A stretch of 64,000 nt of DNA from Heterobasidion occidentale (GCA_039111635.1 JBCAQO010000004.1:2480001-2544000); one strand, 5' to 3'. Positions 21,067 to 34,733 are shown, counted from the stretch's first letter. Numbers and translations: made by a program. Notes: generated from the sequence alone by a model not told the origin.

Positions 21067-24000
21067 AGTGCGACTCCATGTCGAAACAAGCTTTGCCATT
21101 GTACCTAAAATACTTTTGTTGTGGATTCACCTCTATAGGCATGATCGTTCTATGGCATGGTTCTTCCTCCATCGCCAAAGCGTGTCAGATATCCGCAAGA
21201 AGTTGCCAAGGATCAATGAAACGACTCGCAGACAGCCGCCTATGTCTTCAAGGATACAGTGCGGAGAAATGCCCAAATACAATACCTCGGTGTGCATGTT
21301 TCGGTCTGGAACTTGACTTTGGGGTCGTACACATGTTGGGCATGTAAGTGTCCTGCTTACCTATATCACAAAGAAGACAACTAATGTCCTCGTTGATTGT
21401 CATGTGTCCAATTATATACAATCTTGGCCACCTCAGGCCTACAAGATCGCGAAAGATCGATCGTTTCGTTCCCGTATCTCCGATTTGGCCTCACCAGAGA
21501 TAGTCCAGAGATGTAAAGAATATATGGACGACTAAATGCTCTCGGGGTTTGAGAACATCTGTCTTTCAGCAAGCGCAAATATTTGCAATATTTTTCCATT
21601 GTGACCTGCTTCCTATCAGTGATGCTTGTGAAGTCTCTTGACTCTCTGACTCATACACTATCAAGTTGCTACAAGGCCACATGCTTGAGCTGCGTGTGGG
21701 AGCCGCGAAGGTTGGTATCGCGGAGCGTCAAGGCTGTAAATGAAGGTGGGAGGATCGTTTGACTGCGGGTATTGACTCGAAAACCTCTGATTGGTAGGGG
21801 ATCTTCCAGAACCAATCCAGACGAAAGGCTTGTCGATTGAAGTATGAAGCCTCACTGAAGCTGTTGGTTAGTCAGATCAGGCTTGTTGGGCGTTGAATCT
21901 ATTTAGGGCCTTCCTTTATCTGATTCTTGAGCAGGAATGTTCATGAGCTTTCCTCGGATACCGCAGCTGAAAGGTGTGTGCCGATGTGTACCCTTGGTTT
22001 CGAGTCCGCGGTGTTCATGTGCCCCGTGCCCCTACAAAGTCTCTAGATGGTATCACATCTTCGGTTTTTGCCTCGACATGCGGAATCGACACATATGAAC
22101 GGGTATCTAGCACTTGCAATAGCTCGAACTCGTCCACGAGACGGGGTTCTTACTGTCTAGCGGCGCCATTTTTGACAGCCGTCTAGTGTCTTACAATGTC
22201 CAAAAGGCGACTTCCTTCCCTCTCTCTATCCGCCAATGATATCCTTCTCACAGCGAAGTCTGATCTGTTTCCGCCTTACGTTCTCTTCCCCGTATACTTA
22301 GTTTCCACAAGCAGCTCGCCAGGATACTCGTATCCGACTAGCTGGCAATCCTTAATCAACGTGGCCAGAGAAACTTTTGACGCTAGGATCTCCAGGCGCA
22401 TGACCACATTTGGCGTGAAATGGGGGAACAAAATATAGTGCGACGTGCATAGTGTATCTGCTCATGGACACATGTGACTTTGGGATCTATCTCCAGGCCC
22501 CCAGCATAGCTTGCTTCACACACATGCTCTTAAGCTTCGGTCAGGCAAGCTGGGAACTTCCCGGCACACAAGAGTCAGGGTGGAAGCCCCGAGCGGTATG
22601 GACTGTTGGCGATAAACCTCACGCCCCCGAAGACCTGTATCCGTGGCGTGCTTCTCAATACATTATGAAGGACCGCGATCTTCTCCCTTCTCGCTCTTCT
22701 CCCACTCTCCCCGTGCCCCCACGCTCGTCCACACCCGCCTTCTTTGCGCCTGATGGTCCCCTTCTGGGATGTCCACGTGCAACCATACATTTTTGGTTCC
22801 TCCAATTGCCTTCATCGCGTTCTCGCCAAATTCCCGAGCTAATTGGGTCTTTCCAGTGGAAGCCCGCGCGCGGGCGTTGAGTCTGTCACCAGACGCGCAC
22901 TTATCTGCCCGCTCTTTGACTGGCATGTGAATGAAGTGCACGGGCTCGCCGGTCGAGCCGACTGTCTTCCGTACAGCGGCGTCGAGGGTGTGCATACAAT
23001 TTATCTAATTATTTCACACTCAAAGATCACCTTTTATTTTGGGGTAGTGTTGCATTGATATCCCGGGCCGGTTCAGGGGTCAACTTTCGGTGAAATGCAA
23101 CGCGATCAACCTCAGGATGCGTTCTGACAATACGAGTCTGCAATGAAGGCCATTGTCTCGTCCCAGACGGACGCACCCGCCATTGCCTAAAACGTCCAAT
23201 GACGACAGCCCTTTCTTCGATTCCTTCCGGCGGACATGCACATTGAGACGAGAAACCAAGGAAAGGGGCTTCAGCTTCGATGGAACGGCCCTGCAGCTCC
23301 GGATTGTATCGATCGCTTCCAACATGCTAACAGCACAGGTTTAATTGATGGGCTCGCATCTGCTAGGCGATCATTCGGTGGGACCTTGCGTGGAGGGTCG
23401 AGCTGTGGGACCGGAACTCGTTGCGGGCATGTGGATCGAAGGCATGGAGCCTGTTCCATGCTGTCCCTTTGCCCCATGCTTCGGATTCTGATCCTCAATC
23501 GAGACGGCTCACGAGGCCTCCATCGTTACTCCTTCAGATGAAGCTTCATCTCCAACATCCACTTTGCAACCAACGCCAACGGCCGCAGTTGCTATCCATT
23601 TCTTCTTAGAGTGAAAGCCCGCCAGCAATGATCGTATCGTCGTGGGACTATGGGGTTCTTGTAATCCGCTGAACCACACTCGATAGTGGTGCATATTCAC
23701 GGGATGCCCTGTCCCCCTTGCGATTCGGCAGGCGCTCCGTCTCAGGCTCTTTAAACGACCCGGACGAACTTTACGAACATAAGTAGGTCCCAAGGCGAAA
23801 AGCGGTCGACCAGGAAAGTGTGCGGCCTCCATCCGATGGCCACTCCTGACCCGCGAAATCGTAATTCGGACACTTCTTCAGAGTGTAGGGATCGTGGTGT
23901 CCCGTCACACGCCTCGCTTTGCGCCTCGCCTTGCTGGATGTTCTCCGTTCGCACGCGCGCGGTGACCTGACCCATGTCGGGCCTAGACTCTCCCGGCCCG

Positions 24001-24797
24001 TCTGTGCAAACACAGCGCAGTGTGAATCCCGCGCTGTGAAATATGTTTTCCTCTCTCCCGGAAGCTGGTCGCGCTGCCCTGATGTGCGTAGGGTTACGGC
24101 GATCGGACCGAACCCCAGATTGGGGTCAGGGTCTGGCCTCTCCCGCTCCTCGTCTAGAGCGTGCACAACGTTGCTTCGCCCACGATGACGATGAGGGCCA
24201 GCGCGATCGCAGAGACTGGGGCAGAAGACCGACTATTTTCTTCCTCGTCGAACCCGCTGACCCTTGCGGCTGTCGATCCAGGACAGGTGGCGCACCGCAA
24301 CTTCAGACATACCGCCTGCCGAGACTAGCACACTTCCTGAAGGTTCATCAGTCTCGGCAGGCCCCGACGACGGCCACCGTCTATCCTCGAGAGCATGTCG
24401 GGGATGGCCCCGAGTCGCCGACGCGGCCTGGCTGAACACGTCGCAACAGTGTGCGCGCTATCCGATCGTGATCAGCCGAACAGGGCTTCCACTTCATGCC
24501 CACCCGTCGCACTTCTCTCCCATCTCGCACCCTCGGGCCGGTTCATCTACTACAAGCTTGTGAGACGGGCTGCTGATTTACGTGGAGGCAGAGGAACCGT
24601 CGACGTCACAGTTGGCCTGATTTGTCTCGTGAGTAAACGCAGGGCGCACAAACTTGCCGTTCGATTTTCGGCACCTTGGCTCGCGTAGTATTTTTTTTTG
24701 TTAATTCTGGCAGAGGAGAGAGGCCCTCTGACGCAGAGGTCTTGGGGGCGGGTAATAAAAGTACAGTAAATTGAGCTTCCCACATCCGTGCACGCGC
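21067..24797. other. 3.7-kb stretch without a supported gene
   Basis: Overlapping open frames on both strands come from GC-rich sequence (especially 23.1-24.7 kb) and do not chain into a product. Fragments with some protein character, such as minus-strand LATLIKDCQLVGYEYPGELL near 22.3 kb and minus-strand KTQLAREFGENAMKAIGG near 22.85 kb, are surrounded by stops. They may be relics, but I could not assign them. Confidence 0.35.
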
Positions 24798-26273
24798 CTA
24801 CCGGCCCATCCAACCCTGTAAGGACACATAAGCGGCGAATATCGATTAGACGAAGAGAACGGGGCGCGACTTACGCCATCAACGACGAGCAGCTCACCGC
24901 AGACGTATTGACTCGCGCTGCTCGCCAAAAACACGACCGGGCCCGCAAAGTCATTTGGCTGTCCCCATCGCCCCGCGGGAATGCGCTCTGATATCTGACG
25001 CAGACGGACCGGGTCTGCGAGTAGCTTCTCGTTCCTGTGCACGTTCAAAACCACCCCCGTCAGTGCGCGCCCCCTCACAAGGCGGGGTCATCTGAATCCA
25101 TGCGTGAATGTGCAAAAGCGAATTTGCGCGCGTCGCGAGAATGGAGAGATAAGATGCGGACGGAACGGCCCGAGGGACTCGCGGAGTTGTAAACAAATGG
25201 AACGATTGAGAGTGTGTGTTGGGTCCACGACGGCGGGATGGGATGGCTCGAAAAGGGGGGACAGGGCGAAGTTTTTAGAAAAGTTAGGAGTAGACATACA
25301 TGTCCGTGGCGATATATCCAGGGCAGATGCCGTTAACCTGCACGTTGTGTTGACTCCATTCGTTGCTGAGCGCCTTGGTGAGTTGTCCGACGGCGCCTTT
25401 GGCGGCCGCGTACGCGGGGACGGTCAGCCCACCTTGGAAAGTAAGAAGCGAGGCGAAGTTGATGATCTTCCCGCGCCGAAGGGGGACCATGTGCCGACCG
25501 GCTGCTTGCGAGAGCAGCCATACCGATTTTAGGTTCACGTCCAAGACCTGTAGGGTCACAGACGCGCAAATGAGTGAGCAACGAGCGGTTGAAAGTCAAA
25601 AGAGGGAGAGAAAACAGCGCGCGCGAGCGGCCGCACGAGACCGATAGGCATCCCGGGCCAGGAGACCAAGATGGAAGGTCGCGTGTCAGAGGGACCATGG
25701 GAGTTGCGGACATGGGGATGGATTTGGAGATGAATATGGATAGAACGATGTACATACATCGTCCCAGTCCCTTTCCGAGAAATCAACGCTCGGTGATCTC
25801 CGTTGTATACCGGCGCAGTTGACCAGAACGTGGATTTGGCCCCCATGGCGTCCAAGGCTTTCTGAAAGAGACCTTTACGGCATTCAGATCGCTCAGGTCG
25901 CAGTAAACGTATTCGGCTCGGACACCCATGGCCCGAATGGACGGTGTCGAGGTTAGGTTGAGCGCCTTCTGCTGGAGCACGGAGTACAAGACAGACGGAG
26001 GCGCCTGCCTCAGCCAGGGCCTTGGCACAAGCGGCCCCGATGCCTCGAGTCGCGGGCAGCCGAGTAGGAAGAACGCGGCACGAGGAGATATAGATTGACA
26101 GAGAGAGAGTAACCACTTTCGGATAACCGGTAAGAAATTAAAATGATAGTAATGAGCGCTGGGACGTGGACGTGAAAGGTACAAGGCATACCTCTTGTAG
26201 CCCCAGTGATAAGAACGTTCTGGCCAGTGAGATTGAACAGTTGTGGAGCAGAGATTGAAGGTGTAGGATTCAT
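24798..26273 (-). CDS. KduD-like short-chain dehydrogenase (2-deoxy-D-gluconate 3-dehydrogenase type)
   Basis: NAD(P)-dependent SDR. ATG 26273 ([18 protein letters not shown]). Exon 1 carries LITGATRG, and after an intron [20 protein letters not shown] completes the TGxxxGIG cofactor loop. Later segments: [40 protein letters not shown], then [34 protein letters not shown], and [16 protein letters not shown] (catalytic Tyr and Lys). It closes with [15 protein letters not shown] and VVDG/GWMGR at 24798. Three frame steps in exon 2 (about 25940, 25873 and 25838) are each repaired by one base, two of them in G runs. Everything else is intact. Divergently paired with the polyol dehydrogenase, which suggests a joint role in sugar or sugar-acid catabolism. 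Confidence 0.8.
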
Positions 26274-26653
26274 TGCGGGCGCAGTCGGGCAGAGACTCGA
26301 GGAGGACGATGTCAATTAATGAGGGAGAGGGCGGGAGGCTTTTATGGAATACCCCAGAAACCCGTAATTTCCCCGGATCGGATGTGCGGGCCGGACAATG
26401 GAGAGAGAGCAGAGCACGATGGGTGGCGATGGGTGGCGATGGAGCAGGCAATGCGCGAAAGAGGGGGACGGAGGAGCTGGGAGAGATCAGAAGGAAGGGA
26501 AGAGGAGGACGGAGAGTGTGAGGAGATCTCGATCTGGGGACGGAGATTCGGACCGAAGGGAAGGCTCTTTGGACTGTAGCACCAACTCACGAGACCTTCC
26601 GCTGCCTCTTTAAAAAGCCCACCTCGCCATGTCTCCTCCTCACTGCCCCAACC
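26274..26653. promoter_or_regulatory. Bidirectional promoter between two sugar dehydrogenase genes, CreA-like sites
   Basis: 380 bp lie between the start codons. CCCCAG at 26352-26357 and CCCCGG at 26371-26376 are, read on the minus strand, CTGGGG and CCGGGG; both fit the fungal CreA/Mig1 consensus SYGGRG and lie 19 bp apart. A GA-rich tract fills 26400-26580. The sites are consensus matches only; carbon-catabolite control is inference. Confidence 0.4.
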
Positions 26654-28103
26654 ATGTCCCCCGTCGCACTCAACTCCCAGCACGCTGCTGTCCTCCACGG
26701 CCCCAAAGACCTCCGTTATGAGGAGCGCACTCTCTGGCCTCCACAGTACGGTCAGGCCCAGGTCGCCGTCATGTCTACCGGCCTCTGTGGAAGTGACCGT
26801 GCGTACCCCCCTCTCTCGTCCATGTCTCGTCCATGGCCCGCTCACCCTCGTGCCCCTAGTCCACTACTATCTCCACGGCAGAAACGGTGACTTCGCCGTA
26901 CAAGCACCCCTCGTCCTCGGCCATGAAGCCGCCGGTATCGTCACCGCCGTCGGACCAGGCGTGAAGAACCTCGTCCCCGGCCAACGTGTCGCCATTGAGG
27001 CCGGCGTCATGTGCAACAACTGCGACTACTGCACACAAGGCCGATACAACCTCTGCAAGGGCATGCGCTTCGCCAGTAGCGCGAAGACCTTCCCCCACCT
27101 CGACGGCACCCTCCAGGAGCGCATGAACCACCCCGCCCACGTCCTCCATCCGTACGTGCGATCCTTCCAGAGGCGCAGACGGAGAAGCTCACCGTACATC
27201 ACCCCTCTCCGCTTATAGCCTTCCAGACAACGTAACCTTTGAACACGCGGCACTCGCCGAGCCGCTCTCCGTCCTCCTCCACGCTTCGCGACGCGCAGGC
27301 CTCGCGGCAGGCCAGACCGTGCTCGTTTACGGCGCCGGCGCGATCGGTCTCCTGGCATGCGCGCTCTCAAAATCGTACGGCGCATCGCGAGTGGTCGCCA
27401 TCGACATCAACCAGGCGCGACTGTCCTTCGCAAAGGCGCAGGGGTTCGCCCAAGATGTGTTCTGCCTCCCCGCCGGCGCACGGCCCAAGACTCCCGAGGA
27501 GGCGCTGAAGCGTGCCAAGGAGAGTGCGGATCTCGTACTCGACAAGTTCGGCGAGGAGGACGGGTTCGATGTTATTTTTGAGTGTACCGGCGCTGAGCCG
27601 TGCATCCAGATGGCTATCCACGTCAGTTCCCATTCGTCCTACTCCTCCTACCTTGCTGTGTGCTCATACCTCCCATTTAGACCGCAATCACAGGCGGGAA
27701 GGTGATGCTCGTCGGGATGGGCACGCGCAACACCACACTGCCGCTCTCAGCCGCGGCGCTTCGCGAGGTCGACATCCAGGGCTCGTTCCGTTACGCCAAC
27801 ACGTACCCTGCGGCGCTCGCGCTGCTTGGGTCGGGCAAGATGCCCAACATCGGCGCGCTCGTCACGCACCGCCTCCGCCTCTCCGACACCGCTCGTGCGT
27901 TCGAGCTCCTCGCGCGCGGCGCAGACGAGCGCGGGCACATGGTGCTCAAGGTCATGCTCGGCCCCACGAGCCCGCCTCACATCTCGCACGCTCCCACCAT
28001 CAGCCCCAGCACTCGCATTCACGCTCCCATCCGAAGTAAGCCTGCGTGGACGGATTTGAGTTGTGAGGTTGGTGTCCTTGACGGATGGGGCGACGCGTCA
28101 TGA
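26654..28103 (+). CDS. Zinc-dependent polyol (sorbitol/xylitol-type) dehydrogenase, MDR family
   Basis: Oxidises a sugar alcohol with NAD+. ATG 26654 (MSPVALNSQHAAVLHG). Four exons: GLCGSD (catalytic-zinc Cys), then HYYLHGRNGDF, APLVLGHEAAGIV (GHE; His ligand), and the structural-zinc loop CNNCDYCTQGRYNLC with four Cys. Next are PLPDNVTFEHAALAEPLSVL and the Rossmann motif VYGAGAIGLLACAL with Asp in VVAIDINQARL (NAD preference). After a last intron come GGKVMLVGMGTRN and IQGSFRYANTYPAAL. The family normally ends near VLKVMLGP. Here the frame runs on for about 45 more residues to 28103, so the true terminus may use an extra intron, or the tail is an extension. Clean frame throughout. Whether it is xylitol, sorbitol or arabinitol dehydrogenase cannot be told. 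Confidence 0.88.
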
Positions 28104-31100
28104 CGGGATTGGCACGACCGACGACGACGACGACGACGACAACGAATGGGACTTGCATCTGTTATTACGAGCTCAGTTTTTTTTTCTGCTGTTCTTTGAT
28201 GGCGACGTGGTACGACGCGAAGACGTGTGTGGGGCTGTTTGCAATTGTTTATTGGTTTCCTTTCCGCTTCTCCTCGCGCTTTCTCAGCTTCGGCTCTTAC
28301 CTCTAGCTGCCCCTCCTCCCGCCCTCGTACCCGCACACGTATATCTGTCGAGCCTCTTCCTTACGGACTCCTTTCTTCCTATCGAGGTGTATATTTGCAA
28401 GCAAAAGGGCGACGCGTGAGCGTGTTCTTGCGCTACATATCTCCTTCTACACTTTGCCCTACCTTGCGTCACATCTTACTAGTCGGAGCACTCAATCGCG
28501 CACGCTGTATCATACCACACATCTCTATCTCCTCATGATCTCTACAAGCACCGCACGACGTCCTCATCACCCCACTTCTTCGTATGCACTAGTCCGAGTT
28601 CCTACAGCGTGTCTGGTCTGGGCCCTACACTTGTTTCAATAGCCTTGCAATGCAATTGAATCTCATGCACTTTCACATCCTCACATCTTGTCTTCCTTTC
28701 GAGTTGGGTCTCTCTGCTTCACAACGCGCGATCTAGGTCAGTCCCTTGGAATGGCTGGATTTTTTGATAGGTTGGGTGCGCGTGTTTAGTCGCGCGCGGG
28801 ACACGGTCTGCCCCGTAGGCACCGTCGTGGTCGCGGAGGGTCGCGGTCCGGGAAATGGATGCGGGGAGATCGAGCAGGGACGCTGCCAGGGACGTCGACG
28901 TCATCAACGCGCTGCCCTGCAGATCTGGGTGGCATTGCGGTTTCGAGCCGGACAGAGGCCCTCTATCTCAGGACTTTATCCGGTCTCTCCCGCACCATCT
29001 TTCTGCGGTCGAATTCCATCTTCCACGTTGCGCGCTGCAGCGGTCGATCGCGAGAGCATCCGTGGCGAGTGTGAGAGGCCTAGATTCTCGGATGCTTTCG
29101 TCGAAGAGTCCATGTATCGTTAGTACCTCGCGACGCGCTGGAGGATGGCGTGGCTTATTCTTGGAGCTCGTCGAGGGACCCACAGGTTTTGCCGCTGGAA
29201 GCGAGCATGTGAGCGGCGGGTGCCCTTCGACGCCGATTCGACGCGCAGAGGCAGAAGGCTATGATGCAATGCCGGCGCGCCTTCGAATTCTCGCACCCGC
29301 ACAAACGCCAATATCTACAGGTACGTTCCTGCTCGAAATGTCCCAACGCATACTCTCTCCCTAACCGAGGGGCCAGGATGCCAGATGCGTGCGTGCGTGC
29401 GTGCCATATGTACTTGACCTGGCACCTGTTTTCGACACGCTTTTCCTGGGTATGTATGGCACCTGCCACGCGTACAGTAACTACCGAGGGATCCGAGTGG
29501 GCGCACGTATCGTCCCACGTTGCGAGGCATATACACCGGACTTTGCCCCGCCGTCGAGTGACTATCATTCCAGTAATATCTGTCGACGCGTCACCATGTA
29601 TGGGATATCAGATCGTGCTAGAACAACGAACAATGAGCAAGTTGCGCTCACACGTATTGATGCCACATATGAATACACGTATTCAAGCACTTCTGTCTTG
29701 GGATTGGCAGAAGAACGTGCGTCCCTTCGATCGAATGTCATCATGGCCGCTCTTCGGTCCCGCCAGTCGAGGAGGTACGCGCCATACCAAATATCGCACA
29801 CTTACACGACGCGGACGGCCCAGCGCTGTGTCACCCAACGACAGCGCCTTCGTGAAGTGTCGGTCCATGTGGACACCGTATTTGACAACATCGACACGCC
29901 CGCATGTTGCGGGGATCAGTCAGATGATGCAAGAGCGTGGAGGGATCGTCCGCAGTGTCCCGTACTCGTACGTGCATCTAGCGGGTGCAACCAGGCTATC
30001 CATGTTCAGCGTCCACAAGGGACCGGTCGCGATCGACCTGGCCCCCTCTCAAAGTCGATAGTTTGGCGGTTGTACGCGTCCGCCCCCAGACCTCCCCAGG
30101 CTGCATCGCGGGCTCAGATATGCAGGGGCGAGATTAATTGCAATATCGTCGAGCTTCATTCGTCGAATCGGCGTTAATGGCGATTTGGCTTCAGGGATAC
30201 CGGCCCTGCAGCCCCCTGCAGGCATCGTAAGCATCAAGGCCTTTACAAGGCGTTACGTAGCCAAACGAACGTTCGTCCGCGCGTGTCGACGCTCTCGACA
30301 TCAAGGCCATAGCCAACATCAGGCGAGCTCCATGATTGCAGAACCTGAACCTTAAGAACCTGAGAACTGCAGAAGAACCCAAGGGAACGAGGCAAGACGT
30401 AGAACCCGCGCTGCCCGATCCGTCCCAACCCTGGCAGCGCTTCATCACGATAAGCGAAAGTGTGTCCACGCACCTTCCTTGGTTGGGCTGGAAGATGAGC
30501 TGAAAGAACGAAGGCGAACAAGAACGTGTCCGCCAGAGACGTGTGCGTCTGTATGAGCGAATGAGAAGCAAAACGAACAGGGAATTCGAACCAAGACTCG
30601 CTAATAGAATTGTAGAGTTACTGACGAGTCGCCAAGAAGGGCAAGTATGACGCTATCCTCATCGCGGTTTCGGTAGATACGCGACCAGACAGCCCGGCCT
30701 CGCGTTACCCCGCGTCCATTGCAGGACCGTTTGGCCGAACATTATACTAGCATTCCCGTATTTCACCTCTCCCGCACGCATGACAAGGGCTGCGCCGTGC
30801 CCTGAACTCTACGTCAGATCAGCTGAGTGATCGCGAGCGTCCGTATCCGAAGAAACGGCCTTAGTACAATACACACTATGCGGCTTTCGGAGCTGTGCGC
30901 CACCAAACGCTATTGGACCGAGGCGGTACGCGTCTTGTGGATATGCAGAGACGAGGAGGTGATGTCATGCGTACACATTTACGAGAGGCGGCACACCGAC
31001 GGGGCTATGTAGTTGAACCAACGCGAATCGGGGCTGTATTAATCGCATAGCCATGCCGAACGACAAAATCATGCTCCGGGGCAGCAAGCACGCTCAGAAA

Positions 31101-31166
31101 ATGATAGATACACAAACCACATAAACTCTAACCCAGAGAGTCCGAATTCATGCGAACGCGCGCTCG
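28104..31166. other. 3-kb stretch without a supported gene
   Basis: Includes a CT-rich 3' region, a short GAC microsatellite (about 28124-28142) and a TGCG microsatellite near 29385. Two long overlapping plus-strand frames (29261-30061 and 29389-30177) lack motifs, conserved blocks and splice structure. They are best explained by stop-poor composition. Confidence 0.35.
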
Positions 31167-34100
31167 TTAGAACACGGCCTTGGCCACCGCCTGCCAAATG
31201 GCATTTGGATTGTTGACACTAAAGAAAGACAGGGGTCAGCAATCGGTGGCAAACGACTAGTCACCGGCGAAACCGTAATGTCTCAGACGCCCGGGGCGGA
31301 TTCTGCCGTTACGTAGATAAGTGTGTGCAGCTCTGGACGAGCCAAACACATATGGGGATGCTGAGGCAAAAGAACTTCCGGCGAAGAGACAGGGGCCAAG
31401 GGCAGAGGGCAGATGAAGACGGAGAGCGATGGGCGAGGACTGTGGGAACGTAAAAAAAAAACATTACGACACTCACATGTCCGCGGTCAGTGGAAAGTTC
31501 ACATCTGCGGGGTGGTCTTGCCATTCTGGAGGATGGTCAAAGCGGTCGGGTTAGCGCACGAGATAACACCCCAGCGCGAGAATCGCGACAGGAAGAAGCC
31601 CCTGGCGAGATATCGTGAGTACGGACCTTCGGGCTCTTCCGTGTTGTCGATACCGAAGCCAAGCCGCCAGGTGATGCCTTGAACACTATTGGTGACGCTG
31701 CACATAATGAAAACAAAACAAGGTTCAGCGATCGCTGTTCTATACGCCGGCATCGACGTCATAGCAGATACAGCAGCGTAGTGGAGGTCTAGGCTCGTCG
31801 CGTCTCGCACCGGTCCGGGATCAAAGGCAAGAGAAGAGCGAGAGAGACGCAAAGGACAAGAAAAGCGGTAGACGACGTACAAATCGGGCGGGGCGAAGGT
31901 GCTATTTTTTAGCTTCATGCTCTATTGTTGAACGATGACGCATTGATGAGAGCACGAAGCCAAGAACAAGAGTATGGGCGTACCTTGATATCGTTATCCA
32001 TCGTCGAGTAATCACTCGACTGACCACCGACGGTGCCGCAGTATTGCTGCTGCACACCCTTCTGTCCACCGACGACCACGGTCTTCGAGCCCTCCTGTTT
32101 GGACATCGTGATCTGAACGAAAGCAATTCGCCAATTTAACCTTCTCATGACGCCAGGGATCCAGATCCAGAACTCCACCACCCTGCAGAACGGAAGCACA
32201 AGCGGGAGAACTCACACTAAATAGCGAACACGAGCTCGCGCATCTACATCACCCGAGCAAACCCATCAGCCGACTTGTCCAAATGAAACCCTAAGGCGGA
32301 AGAACTTCGAGGAAGGGAGCACGCACCTTCCGTTCGAGACGATCACAACGTTTTTCGGATCGAATAGCGCTTCCGTGGGTGGGTCTATGTCGAAGGGCTG
32401 GCATTCCTGACCCAGCCTGCGAACAAGGGGAAAGTGATGTCAGAGATCCAGAACAAGAACACATAGAACCCCGAAAACAGAACTCTATCGACGTCCCCCA
32501 CGCTATGACGTAGGTCTGCATTGCAGAAGGCGGGGAAATGCCCCTCGCTGCGCCGCGTTGCCTACCCATCTCAATCAAAGCACCATGAAAATACTCACCT
32601 CTGACTGAACGCGTCTTGATGGCCATTGATAACGGTCGTCACTGGGGGTTGAAGCCAGTCGTAGTCCTCGGGGAAGTTCGTGCCATTCGCGAAGCGCCAG
32701 TTGACCGAGTTGTACAGCGTCACCTCGTCCGGGTCATTGCCGTCGGCGATGGCCTTGACGATCAACTGCGCAAGAGGGCCCGCGCGCGCTTTGGTGTCGA
32801 GGCCGGCTTGTGGGACAGATGTCGACTTGGGGCCGACGATCTGATAGGTTGTAAGTTGGTGGTGATGGTCAGGATGGAGGACGCAAGTGAAAACGTACGA
32901 TACGGTGCAACCACTAAGAATACACGTTTTAGTCTCGTCAGATGAAGTCATGATGGACGAGACTCACATGAGCAGCGCAGATAAAGCCTGGCAAGGTTTA
33001 TTGAGCCGACGCCAGATAACGAAATATGTCGATATTCTCACCTCCTCCATTATTGGTCTGTCAAAGATACGTAAGATTTTAAGAAGCCAGCATAAGTAAC
33101 ATATATACACACCACATCGACAATCAGTTGAGTCGCACCCGAGCTCTTCAAGTTCTGTAACCCTGTCAGCATATTCCGCAAGAAGGTATCGAAGCTGCTA
33201 TCGGAAAAGCTCCCCAAGGCCAAGACGCCTGTGGTATTCCCTGGAAGAGTGTAGAACTGCGCAACGCTGCTGCTGCCAGGAAGCGGTGTGCCCGACGGGA
33301 TAAGCGCCGGGGGAAGCGCGACGTCAGCAGGCTGGGTAACGTCGAGGAGAACATTGATGGGATTTTTGCGAGCAACTTGGGCTTTAACTTTGACAGGTTG
33401 TTGTTGAAACTTTGCGAGCGGTCGGTTAGGACTGAAGGAGTCATCTGCGGCAGTCTGAGGCGCCGCATTTGCGTACAGGTCGACACCGTTTGTGCCGGCA
33501 ACAGCAACACAGTTCTTGGCGCGGAAGGAGGCACTGTCTGTGAAGTTCTTGCTAGCAGTCCCGAATTGAGAGCGATATGGGATCTATAGGTGGAATTCGC
33601 TCTTTTTCTTTTCTACTTGCTGTTGAACACACTCACGGTAACTGTGTCGATCGTCGTGCTATTAATTCGTTGGATGGTAAGAATCACCTGGTCGATTAAT
33701 GGAAGCGACTGCTGCGCAAAGTTGCCGAACACGTAGTTCCATCCCGAGGACGCGCGCTGATAGCTAGAGAAAAATCTGCAGGCCGCACGGAATGGACGAT
33801 TCCGTCCCGTCAGATTCCAATTTACATAAAACTGACGATTGCGACAGGCCTCGGAGCAGGATTCACTCACACGTTTTGTCGTGTCCCGAAGCCCTGGAAA
33901 CTGCCTGTGATCGCGGCGTTAGCATTCACGGCAACGAAGGGGTCTTGGCCGTTGATCTTCAGGACTTTCGCACCCGAGAGCTGGAGGAGAAGCCTCAGCC
34001 TCAGCCTAGACGCAAGCCATAGAAATCAATTTCCAAACTAACCGATTTCAGGTTGCCTTTCAGTGCACCCGGTAACGCATCCTGCCAGAATGAGATTTCG

Positions 34101-34733
34101 GATCCAAACGCGGCGGTCGCGACATCAAAAGCTTCTGGCGCAATGTGGACAGCCTGCTGCCCGTTCGAATCCGTCAAGAGCACGAGGGGAGTCGGAAGGA
34201 ACGTCAGGAAGAGAGCTGAATGCGTGCGCGTAAGACAAGAGGTAGAGCGCATGAGAATGAGCATGCGTACAGTCGTAGCAGCTGTTGATGTACACGCAGT
34301 GGCCATCGTTTAGCCTCTTCAAAGTCCGGGACAGGTCGATGTGGAGATCGAGATCGTTGAAGTAGGGTTGCTGGCTGATCCGCGCCAGATCGACCAGGAG
34401 GTCTTCATGCACGTACTGGGTGAATGGCTCGGGCGCCCTGATCTGGTAATTGACTGAGGTATGGAGCGCCAACGTCTTGTTGACCACTTCGATGATCTAT
34501 GCGTCATTCAACATCAGAGGATCCACGCGCGTTGGTATCCATACAACTCCGATAACGACGAGGAAGGGACGTACATTAGACTTGACCGCCGGGTTCACCT
34601 TGAACGAAGTAAAGCACGCTCTCACATCCGACGGCGCAACCCACTTTTGTCCACCAATAACTGCGCACGGATCTGCCTTTGCCGCAGCTACAACGAGCCA
34701 ACACGCTAGAGCGACAGCTTTGACGGGTATCAT
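31167..34733 (-). CDS. Secreted peptidase S41 family protein (CPAF-like)
   Basis: Predicted extracellular serine protease. ATG 34733 with a signal peptide (MIPVKAVALACWLVVAAAKA). Mature N-terminus DPCAVIGGQKWVAPSDVRAC, then QYVHEDLLVDLARISQQPYF, LNDGHCVYINSCYD, LSGAKVLKINGQDPFVAV (PDZ-like region), YRSQFGTASKNFTDSASFR and ATQLIVDVT. Further exons give VNGxx-type segment TTVINGHQDAFSQR, NVVIVSNGR joined to CASSCSLFS (putative nucleophile Ser region), and GTVGGQSSDYSTMDNDIK. The end reads ITWRLGFGIDNTEEPEG, WQDHPADVNFPLTAD and a final short exon VNNPNAIWQAVAKAVF, stop at 31167. There are about a dozen introns, the last about 255 nt. The pattern matches fungal S41 proteins related to chlamydial CPAF and ustiloxin-cluster UstP. 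Substrate unknown. Confidence 0.8.

Noticed and set aside
23509..24439. Several 90-130-residue frames on both strands
   Set aside because: GC-rich, mutually overlapping, without recognisable domains; treated as composition artefacts.
29261..30177. Two long overlapping plus-strand frames (266 and 262 residues)
   Set aside because: They overlap each other in different frames, lack any motif and lie in stop-poor sequence; no independent support for either.
30560..30640. Possible minus-strand tRNA, suggested by GGTTCGAATTCCC
   Set aside because: The flanking bases cannot form the T stem, and no acceptor or D arm could be laid out.
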